11,446 nt of DNA from Thoreauomyces humboldtii (Eukaryota; Chytridiomycota; Chytridiomycetes; Spizellomycetales; Powellomycetaceae): NCBI GenBank assembly GCA_027596035.1, contig JADGJA010000743.1, forward strand, positions 1-11,446, in the 5' to 3' direction. Below are positions 1-7,933 of this stretch, piece after piece (the first letter of the stretch is position 1; every line of letters starts with the position of its first letter). The translations under genes were made by a program, and so were the position numbers. The notes under the pieces are model-generated. The model searched no databases and had not been told where the DNA came from. It saw only the letters and a list, made by a program, of their open reading frames with translations.

Positions 1-399
1 TTGTGGTTTTTATGGGCTATTATTATTTTACGCCCCCCCCCCCCCCCCACACACACACACACACACTGTCTCCACCCAAGACGCCGAGAAGGACGTCGGT
101 ATGCGCCATCACAAACACACGTCCAGAATGTACATCAAGCGGGGTCTATCTGCCCGCAGGATGTGGACCTGCGCTCCGCGCCTACGTGTCAAAGGGCAGC
201 AGCCATTGGACAGCCTCCACGTCAGAGGTTCCAGTCAATTTTCCGACATTAACTCATCCCCCTCGTTAACGCCGTTTGCTCAACCTTGCCAGAAGATCCA
301 ATTCCGATCAATATCATGTGGTAGAAGTAAAACGGTATTCCAGAGTCGTGTAGGCCGTCGCTCACATATACTCGCCCCTTTAGGAGTCCCTACGAGCGC
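1..399. other. Gene-free left edge and presumed 5' flank of the MsrB gene
   Basis: No protein family is recognisable in any frame; the short open frames here look random. The region starts with T/A-rich sequence, then a C16 run and an AC dinucleotide repeat. The rest is unremarkable and should hold the promoter and 5' leader of the MsrB gene. A TTTAG ending at 383 could be an acceptor for an upstream non-coding or short coding exon, but no matching donor stands out. The MsrB frame is open upstream to 331 without another ATG. Confidence 0.5.
33..66. repeat. C16 homopolymer followed by (AC)9 microsatellite
   Basis: Positions 33-48 are sixteen C residues and 49-66 are nine AC units. This is simple-sequence DNA prone to slippage and sequencing error. 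Its position 30 bp from the window edge fits an assembly break at low-complexity sequence. The unit is not a telomere repeat. Confidence 0.95.
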
Positions 400-1143
400 A
401 TGACGTGGGTAGGAACGAGGAAAGAGCTGTTCAGCCATTTGAACCGAAACAAGCTACGAACCTCGATCGGCATGTCCCTGGGATTCGCCGGGTTGTTGGG
501 TAGTGTCTGGTTCTGCTACCACGAAAAGCGGATAGGCGTGCGGACGATCACCGAGGTCAAGAAGACTGTCGAGGGGGTCGGACCGAGCGTGCGTAGGACG
601 GAAGCCGAGTGGAAAGCGTTGCTCCCACCGGACGCTTACAGGGTCCTTCGAGGGAAGGGGACAGGTGCGCAGTTGTTGTCGCAAGAGCGATGGGGAGATT
701 TTGCTTTTGACTGGGTTCTGACGCCCCCCGCTGATGCGGCTCGTGACGTAGAACCAGCGTTCGCGAACCAGTACTACGATAATCATCGGCCAGGAGTGTA
801 TCGATGCGGCGCTTGCCAAAAGGACTTGTTCGCTTCCGGTGCAAAGTTCGAAAGCGGAACGGGCTGGCCGTCCTTCTCACGACCCGTGTCCCAGAATGCT
901 GTCGCTGAGAAGTCCGATTACAGTCTGTTCCTGATGAGACGCACTGAAGTGGTGTGTACTACCGTAAGGAAGAAGGCGGGTTCCATGGGGTGTAGGCATT
1001 ACGCCAGGGCTGATCGCTATGTCTTTTGTTCCTAGTGCGAGTCGCATCTAGGACATGTTTTCAACGATGGACCAGTTAAGGATGGCGGGAAGCGCTATTG
1101 CCTGAACAGTGCGGCGCTGGATTTCAAAGGTCGAGAAACGTAG
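400..1143 (+). CDS. Peptide-methionine (R)-S-oxide reductase, MsrB type
   Basis: Reduces methionine-R-sulfoxide in proteins, a thioredoxin-dependent repair reaction in this family. Proposed exons are 400-664, 752-963 and 1036-1143 (265+212+108 nt), giving 194 residues. Intron 1 (665-751, 87 nt) uses GTGCGC..GACGTAG and has no in-frame stop. Removing it restores the family motif GKGTEPAF before the YYDNH segment. Intron 2 (964-1035, 72 nt) uses GTAAGG, CTGAT and CCTAG, and its acceptor supplies an in-frame TAG. Two CxxC pairs (C107/C110 and C157/C160) are the structural zinc ligands. SGTGWPSF is present, with Thr where many homologues have Cys. [10 protein letters not shown] follows, and RYCLNSAAL carries the catalytic Cys (about C181). 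About 70 residues precede the catalytic domain, with basic residues followed by a hydrophobic stretch at about 22-40. This suggests a mitochondrial presequence or membrane anchor (inference). The start is the first ATG of the frame; M24 is an alternative. Confidence 0.9.
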
Positions 1144-1328
1144 CGCCTTGATGTTCCGCAGTTAGTTTCACATAGCAGGCGTTTAAGAGGTTCCTGAACC
1201 ATTTTGAATAGCGAGGATCAGATTCCCAAAAGCCCGCTTGTCATCCAAAGAACAGCTGGGGAACAACGGTGCGGGAGGTTCTAAGTGTATCGGTTTTCTC
1301 TAACGAGACGTCCCTGCGCGATGCGAGA
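1144..1328. other. Convergent 3' intergenic between MsrB and SPF1
   Basis: 185 bp between the stop codons of two genes that face each other. It must hold both 3' UTRs. No clear AATAAA signal is visible for either gene, so the two transcripts may overlap in antisense. Confidence 0.6.
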
Positions 1329-4300
1329 CTACTTGTTGCCACGAGGGTAAAGACTTGACTTCGGCTTGTTGTTGGAAAAGAGCCATGAGCATACAGCTTC
1401 GACGCAGTAGGCTCCGCCAAAATCGAAGGCCATGGTCATTAGAAGCCGGTTGCGGAACTAGAGGGGGAGAAGGACGTCAGCGATGCACAAGGATTTAACA
1501 AAATTCGATATCTTTTCTTACATCATCCGGGAATGGGACAAGCTGCATCCAGTCGTTGAGACCATCTGACAGCTCGGCGGCAGCCGCAGCAGCGATCGCA
1601 CCGACAGCGATGAGCGAGTTGAACAGAGCCTTGTTGGCGGTGATCCCCTCGCGGAAAGGACGACCCTGGTAGTTGATAGCGAAGGTCGAGATTTGCATGG
1701 TGAGCGAGACGAGGTAGACCCCGGAATTGAGAAGACTAGGTGCGAATGGGGCATCGAGGACGACCTCCTCCTCTGGAGTATCGTCCATGGCAATGGCCAA
1801 AGCCTGGATGTAGATCAGGGAGGCCACGTGACAAGCTGCCTGACCAAGGACTGAGATGATGACGTAGTGGTTGAAGACCGCCGCCTGCGGCCTCTGCCGC
1901 GAGAGAGCCTCGAGAGCAGTCGACTTGGCGATGCCAAAGAAACACACAGTGATCATCATGCCGGCGATGGTGGCTTGCCAATCGCCCTGCTTGATGCCGG
2001 CGAGGTAGAGGACGCTCATTGAGAAGGCAGAGATAAGGCAGTTGAGAGCGAGGATCTTGTACATCTGCACCATGGCGACCAGAGTTGCGCGTCCCTGACG
2101 AACGATGTTGACGACGCTCATGACGCTGCCGATCTTGGAGGTGAACGGGGCAGCGACTGAAGCATCTCCGAACTTGATCTTGGGGATTTCGCCTTCCATG
2201 TCGTCCATGGCCTCCATGGCGGCGGAAAGCTGCTCGGCAAGATTAGCGGGAGGAGCCTTGGTGGGCTTCTTGGCTGCAGTCTTTTCGACGGCTTCCGAGA
2301 CCGACTCCACGGTGGCGGCAGCGCTCATGAGCGCAGGAACCAAAAGACCCGCGTCCGCGAGCTGCTTTTGCTGAGCTGGGGTAGCCTGCACGCCCCATCT
2401 CTCGCGCAGTTTTGCTTGCTGCGCAAGCATCTCCTTCTGGCGCCGCTCGCGCGCACGCTTGTTGAGTTTCTCGATCTTTTCGAGGTCGCCATCGAGGAGG
2501 GCGATGCCGACGTGGGCCTGCTTGAGGGCGCCGACATCGTTTGTACCATCTCCACACATTAGGGTGGTGTAGCCGGCGAGCTTCAACTCAGTGAGGATGA
2601 GCTCCTTTTGGCCGGGAGACACACGAGCGTATACCCAAATCCTCGGAAGCAGGGCAGCAAAGGCAGGCGTACCGATGAGGGCATCAAGTCCTTTGCCGGT
2701 GCAGCACAGATCGTAGTCTTCGAGCTTCGAGTCGAATTTTGCCACCTGAAGCTTCGGTTCGATCTGGACAGTCTCATCTACCGATCTCCATGAGAGCTTG
2801 CCGTTCTCCCAAACATCGGCGATGAGGACTGGATGAGTGACAATTTCCACCTGATGTGCGACGTGGCAGGCAGTGAGAGCGTTGTCTCCGGTGATCATCA
2901 CAGTTCGGTGAGACGAGTTGTTGAGCATGCGGACGGCCTGCAGGGCGTCGCTCTTGAGTGGGCAGCCGAAAACCAAGAATCCGGCAAACGTAAGCCGACT
3001 TTCCGCTTCGTCACGAGTGATGTCTCCAGCCTTCGCTGCCTTCACCTCCGGGCCCAGAAGCTTGTATCCGAGGGCTAGCACGCGCTTTCCGCGCCGCGCC
3101 CAGGTTTTGTAGTGCTCGTCGTATCCTTCGGGGATCGTCACCAACATGTCTTTGATGGTTTCCGGCGCTCCTTTGACGGCGATAAAGACGCGCTCCTGTC
3201 CGTTTTCCTGGCGAGCAGATACTGTGGACATGCGCTTCAGGGTCGACGAGAATTGGAACCGGCGAAGAACACGCATCGAGTGCTTGTCCCCAGCTGCTCC
3301 TTGCTTAGGATGGAGAATATCGCCTCGCGTCAACGTCCAATTGATGAACTCGAGCGTGTTCTTCTCCATCGGGTCACCGATGATGCCATCTTCGAGCATA
3401 ACCAGAGCATGTGCAGCAGCGAGGACCTGAGTGGTCCGTTCCGGCACGACGTCCGGCTTGTGCAAGGAATCAACATCACCGTCGAGTCCCGTAATGCCTT
3501 CCACAATAAGGTTTTCTGCCGTCAAGGTCCCGGTTTTGTCGAAGCACGCAACGTCCACCTTGCCGGCGAAAGGGATCCGGAAAGGTTCGGTGCAGTAGAT
3601 GTACGAGCGGGCCAGGCCGATCAGCGAATTGTTGACCGCGAGTGATAGTTCCATTGGCAGTTCTGGTGGTACGACAGCGGTGATAATGAGAATGCAGTCC
3701 AGGAGAACCTTGGAACGCACACGTTCTTCGTTCTTGGTTCCCTCAATCCAAACGTAAGCAGCGGCAGCAATGGCGAAGACCAGAAGGAACAGAATAAAGA
3801 GAAGCGACTCAAGGTTGTTGGCGGTGATTCGCTCTGTACTGTAGATGATAGTCTGCACGAGTTTGCCCTGCTGTGTAGCAAATCCTGTGCGTACGACGTA
3901 GGCGACGGCGCCATTGTCAGGGGGCACAAGCGGGCGTTCTGGATTGGGGGCAGTGACCTGCAGAACCTTGGTTCCGCCAAACAGCATGTTGTTTCTGTCA
4001 TCAGTGTAGCTGAAAACTTCGGTAGCCTCGCGGCCCGTCACAGCCTCCTTCAGCTGTGGGGTGGACTCCCCGGAAAGCATCGCTTCGTTGGCGATGCAAG
4101 ATCCATCAAGGACAACCATATCGCCAGGGACCGGTGCGTCGTCCTTCTGTCGGACGATGGAGACCACATCTCCTGGTAGGATCTCATCCGTTCGAATTGT
4201 GACCCACTTCTTCAAGCGATACGCAAATATCGGATATGGCTTTATCGACATGGATCGGAATTCCTGCAGGTTTCGCAAGCGCTGAAAAAGTTCGTGAGTT

Positions 4301-5332
4301 AGTATGTATGGTAACGTTTCAAAAACGGCACTGCTTACTTGGAAAACCACGGTAGACTCGAAGACTAGCAGCATGACAAGGGTAAACAAAGAGTAGTACC
4401 ACATGTCGTCCAGGAACCAGAGCGCGACGCAGAAGAGTTGAAAAACAAAGAAGGGCGCCATAAGATGCTCTTTGAACAGTTCCGCGAATTTCGGGATCGG
4501 AATGTCGAACCTAAAGGAACATGACGAGGGTAAGCTTTGCATGTAGCGGATAATCCAGTCGGCGGTCCGTTACTTGTTGGGTCCGTATTTCTCGAGACAT
4601 GCAGCGATCTCGGTCTCCGTCTGCAGCCCTTTCCAGTTTGTGTAGTCCTTCACGGTGTAGCCGTGGTTGGTCGGGTAATCCAGCTTTTCGAAAAGCTTTG
4701 TGTCGTCATTGTAGATGAACTTTTTCTGCTGGAAGACAAAGTACAGCCGATTCTTCCTCGTCAAGGGATCCACTTTCTTTACGATGCTGCAAAGTGCTCC
4801 GGCGCCGTTGTGAGCGGTGGGGATGACCTTGATGATTTCGGCTTTGTACGGGTCGGTCGCCTGAAGGCAGGACGAGTCAGCGACAAGGTAAGGATCGAAA
4901 GGGGCAAGAACTCGTCCCCAGCTCCAACCGACCACACCTTCTTGCAAGTCAATGCGACATCGGCCTTCACACTCCATTGGCAGACCAAGAAAGTCAGCGC
5001 GTGTGCCGCTCCGACGAAGATGAATGCCAGCCTTCCCACTTCGGGGCTCGCGAACAGAATCTCCTCCGAGTCAAAGAAGTGGAGATAGACCCAGATAGCG
5101 TAGAAAGGGATGAACGGATAGCCGTAAATATGCCATTCTCTGGCTGTACGAGTGTGAAGGGAGGATTCGAGGACTGTCTTTGAAGCGATAAGCGACCTGT
5201 TGACGAATGATCACACCAAGGTGAGGGTCTGATTCCTTGTAACTGCATGACGATCGATCCAGGATGATGACGCGATCCCAGGACTTACTGCGTTGCTCCT
5301 ATCGCGGACACGGGGGGCTTTACTTGGCTCAT
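1329..5332 (-). CDS. SPF1: P5A-type ER cation-transporting/transmembrane-helix dislocase ATPase, Spf1/ATP13A1 family
   Basis: P5A ATPases sit in the ER membrane, extract mistargeted tail-anchored helices and support ER ion and protein homeostasis. Six exons on the minus strand: 5332-5289, 5196-4938, 4860-4574, 4510-4339, 4281-1522 and 1457-1329, giving 1216 residues, close to the yeast protein. Introns are 92, 77, 63, 57 and 64 nt; all phases agree. N-terminal membrane segments lie in exon 2. Exon 4 carries FDIPIP and the APFFVFQ and WYYSLF blocks. LSGES is at about 323-327, and the P5A signature PPELP at about 459-463. The phosphorylation motif DKTGT has its Asp at about 502, and GDGTNDVGA spans about 831-839. 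The C-terminal membrane segments follow. The last exon (FRNRLLMTM.. to LYPRGNK) is hidden behind an intronic TAA at 1497-1495; without it the final membrane helix would be lost. The 57-nt intron lacks a stop. A charged K/R-rich helix follows the hinge motif at about 845-880. The donor of intron 2 (GTGTGG) is the weakest call. Confidence 0.95.
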
Positions 5333-5682
5333 GGTTTGACGATCAGTCCAGCCCGATTTCGCAAGACGATTCGAGCCTGGCGGTTGGGGTTCAGATCAAC
5401 GACGACGTGGCAAAGGGGACGAGGGGTGCCCGGCCCAAAGCAGGAGAGGAGGGCTGGCTGGCTGCTGCGGCAAACCCTAAAATCCTTCCAGGCCGCTGGA
5501 CAGCTGCAACCTGCAACCTTCTCTTCCCTTCCTTGGATACTGCACGGATTTCTGATTACATTCATGCCAGCACAAGAGGGACCGAAACACCCAAGAGCTA
5601 CAGGAAGGGTGAGGTTGACTGCCCAGCTCACCACCATTACGAAAGGGGGCGGGGAGCAACAATGCCGCGCCAGGACTCGACC
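5333..5682 (-). promoter_or_regulatory. Presumed SPF1 promoter / zinc-finger gene 3' flank
   Basis: 350 bp between the stop of the zinc-finger gene and the SPF1 start, both on the minus strand. No gene is recognisable. An ACGTG core lies at 5405-5409 (CCACGTCG read on the minus strand), about 73 nt upstream of the SPF1 start codon. That core is shared by bZIP sites, including unfolded-protein-response elements, but a 5-mer is weak evidence. No TATA box is clear. Confidence 0.35.
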
Positions 5683-7105
5683 TCACTTTCCGGGAGGCCC
5701 CACCGCGACCTCCTCGTCGTCCCTGAAGCACGCTCCCCTTCCCTGCCTCTTTCCCAGATGTCTCGAGAGTCCGTCGCTCCTCGCGAAACGCCTTCCGCAC
5801 ATGTCGCAGGTCCAGGGTCGTGCGCCGCTGTGCACGCTCCGGAGGTGGCGCTGGAGGTCGTGGTTGCGCGTGAACGTCGACGTGCAGCTCGGACAAAGGT
5901 GGGGACGGCTCGAGGAATGCACCTTGGCGTGCGAGGACAAGGCTCGCTTGCTCTTGAAACTGCGGGGACATCTCGGGCATCTGACTGCTCCCGCGTCCTC
6001 CTGCTCTCCTCGGTGGTGGCCGGCGGACGAAGGCGGTGGATCGGAAGGGGCCTGCGACGGGTGGTGCGAGGTCTTGCTGACAGCATCGCAGGCGATCGAC
6101 AGCCTTTTGCGTGGAGTCCGAGGAGGTGGTTCTTGAAGCGCTCCGGAACGACGTGTTGCATTCGCGGCGACGCAAGTGCTCGGTGTACTGGATGTGCTAG
6201 GAGGACAAGTCTTGGAGTCGTCGGCGTTCGGGTGAGAGTCGAGGCGTGGTTTGAGGGTCAGCTTGTTGGGAAATTCGAGAAGCGGCAGTTTGGGCTTGAC
6301 TTGATCGGCTTCGCCATCCTCATCCGTGCGATGCGGCGGCCAGACGGCAGGAGAGGGTGTTACCGGCCGGCTGTCCAAAGGACTGTTCGGAACGTTGGAC
6401 CACGGTGGGGAGTGGTGAGCTTCCTCGTGCGTTTCTTCCTTGAATACGATTGGCGGAAGCACGTTGTCCTCTGTTTGTTCTTCGGCACATGTCTGCTGTT
6501 GCGACGGGTACCGGAAGCTACATAATTCGTGCAGCCCGTAACGGATGGGAGGAGGCAGCTCATATCGAACATTTGAGCTGTACGGGTCCGCACTAGGTGC
6601 CCATGCCGGGAAGTAGATCGGTGGCAGGTACCATTGCGGGAGAGTGTCGACGAGAGCGTACTCGTAGGAAGGCTCGGTCGAGGGATGCTCGTGGAAACCC
6701 GAGTAGTCGACGTGGTAGGGCGCCAGCTGGGGAGACTCTTGGGTCGAGGGAAAGCGGGAACGTGGAAAGTGGGGCCCCATGTAATCATCCTGCCGTCGAT
6801 GAAATGACGGTATGTGGTCAGCGTGATGCCTGCCTTGTCATGAACAGGTCTCCGAGGTGCATGAAACAAGGCAACATGGCGGTACCCACAGGGTTTGGGT
6901 GGTCTTGAGGTTCCCAAAGGTGTTGATCGGGTGAGCTGGGCAGGTCATCGGATTGGAGAGCATACGTGGTCAGGGTACTTCCGTGAAGATTGTCGATGAG
7001 GGAGAAGTGATTCGATGGTGGTGGTGGTGGTGGTAGTGGTAGCTCTATATGCGGTTCCAGAGGATGGACGAGCATGGCAGGGAGAGGTGTGGGCGCTGCC
7101 AGCAT
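5683..7105 (-). CDS. Proline-rich C2H2 zinc-finger protein, probable transcription factor
   Basis: Proposed exons are 7105-6890 and 6789-5683, giving 440 residues. The 100-nt intron (6889-6790) has donor GTGGGT, branch CTGAC and acceptor GGCAG, and joins phase 0 to phase 0. Residues 1 to about 340 are low-complexity, rich in Pro, Ser and Thr, with a six-proline run encoded by the (TGG)6 repeat. Three tandem C-terminal fingers follow. Finger 1 is C343/C346/H359/H363, finger 2 is C371/C374/H387/H392, and finger 3 is C400/C403/H416 with C426 as a likely fourth ligand after a nine-residue gap. The linkers resemble the TGEKP type only loosely. A basic RKR lies upstream and may be a nuclear signal. 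The architecture suggests a sequence-specific nuclear regulator, but the DNA target is unknown and no ortholog name can be given. The start is uncertain: the same frame stays open to an ATG at 7561, and M at 7075 is another option. Extra introns in the disordered part cannot be excluded. Confidence 0.75.
7016..7033. repeat. (TGG)6 trinucleotide repeat inside the zinc-finger gene
   Basis: Six TGG units on the plus strand encode the six-proline run near the N-terminus of the zinc-finger protein on the minus strand. Length polymorphism would change the proline tract without shifting frame. Confidence 0.85.
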
Positions 7106-7327
7106 GCTTTTGCGTGTCTGGACCAAGCAAGGGGGAGGGAGGTTGAGGCGTGCGTGCAGACGGTTGGTCTGCCGATGCGAGCTGTTTGCGGCGGCGGTGG
7201 GGGTTCTTTGAGCGAGAGGGGAGGAGACGATCGAGGGCAGTGAAACCGACCTCTCACTCTTTTTAACGACGAGACTTGTGAAGGATATGGACAGAGAAAC
7301 CCTCTTCGCGCAGTGTGATGGGGGCAG

Positions 7328-7346
7328 TGTGAGAAAAAGTCTCACA
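7328..7346. repeat. Perfect inverted repeat with 7-bp arms and 5-nt loop
   Basis: TGTGAGA at 7328-7334 and TCTCACA at 7340-7346 are exact reverse complements separated by AAAAG. The element sits in the divergent intergenic region, about 225 bp upstream of the assumed zinc-finger start. It could be an operator for a dimeric factor, a leader hairpin, or chance. Confidence 0.5.
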
Positions 7347-7393
7347 GGGGAGACAGGGCCCTTTCCTTTGTTGTCAAAGGAGCAATGGTCAAG

Positions 7394-7480
7394 CCCTCCC
7401 CTTCCCTTCTCCCTCTCTCCCTCCCTCCCTCGCTCATGCCATCCCGTGTGATGTGGATGGGGTCCTCCTCCTCCTCCTCC
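7394..7480. repeat. Polypyrimidine tract and (TCC)6 repeat
   Basis: Positions 7394-7431 are 38 uninterrupted C/T residues on the plus strand. After a 31-bp gap come six TCC units at 7463-7480. CT-rich stretches near start sites are common in fungal promoters and leaders. Read on the minus strand the tract is purine-rich, so it would suit a plus-directed pyrimidine promoter element better than a minus-directed one. Confidence 0.7.
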
Positions 7481-7933
7481 TGAGAGAGACCCTGGGGGAG
7501 AAAGGAGGAACCGACAGAGCGTGAAAGAGACGAAGGCAAAGGAACGGCAATCGTGACTCACCCCGGATGTTCGGCAGCTCCCGTCTGTCCCGTCGGTCAG
7601 CGTCTGTCAGAGGGTCAGACAGAGGCTCAACACGAATAGAGTTGTTGAGCGCCCAGAGCGTGCAAGGCTTTTGCAGCTGCAGCGTGTGGCCGAACCAGCA
7701 GGCTGCACCACTGGTGGATTGCGGTCAAGTCAACCCCCCATTGGCATCGTGGTGATCCTGGAAACTGACCAGAGACCTTTCCTCGTCCAACGGCTCTTCC
7801 GGAAATAGATTCCTTCGCACTTTTCAGCCACACGCTGCCGGTCAGCTCTGGAATGTTGATGCCTTTCCCTCCGTCTGCTTAATGGCCGGCATATTTACTG
7901 GGAAGCCCATCCGTCTTCCTCGCTCACACAATC

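Larger units (their letters stand above)
7106..7933. promoter_or_regulatory. Divergent intergenic region between the zinc-finger and 7-TM genes
   Basis: About 830 bp from which both neighbours are transcribed outward, so it probably contains both promoters and 5' leaders. It holds an unbroken pyrimidine tract at 7394-7431, a (TCC)6 repeat at 7463-7480 and a 7-bp-arm inverted repeat at 7328-7346. TCTGTC hexamers occur at 7584-7589 and 7603-7608, with an inverted copy at 7618-7623. An ATATTTA lies at 7891-7897, 37 nt before the 7-TM start. No coding family is recognisable, although one minus-strand frame remains open from 7561 into the zinc-finger exon. Confidence 0.5.

Noticed and set aside
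49..66. AC repeat as telomeric sequence
   Set aside because: A plain dinucleotide repeat without the TTAGGG-type units of fungal telomeres.
1033..1035. TAG as the MsrB stop or a nonsense mutation (pseudogene)
   Set aside because: It is the acceptor end of a 72-nt intron with a GTAAGG donor and CTGAT branch. Downstream sequence continues with zinc Cys and catalytic Cys motifs.
1495..1521. TAA at 1497-1495 as the SPF1 stop
   Set aside because: It lies inside an intron bounded by GTAAGA and CTCTAG. Splicing gives the conserved C-terminal helix and a family-typical length.
3112..3645. 177-codon plus-strand open frame
   Set aside because: Shadow of the long SPF1 exon, in which the opposite strand encodes the conserved ATPase core.
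5655..5690. Minus-strand GGTCGAGTCC reminiscent of a tRNA T-arm
   Set aside because: It lacks one T of the TTC loop. No complementary acceptor stem lies about 70 nt upstream, and the sequence overlaps the zinc-finger stop.
5293..6525. 410-codon plus-strand open frame, with another of 290 codons overlapping it
   Set aside because: Antisense to the zinc-finger gene, whose minus-strand frame has clear C2H2 spacing. The plus-strand translation is Arg/Gly/Val-rich with no family signature.
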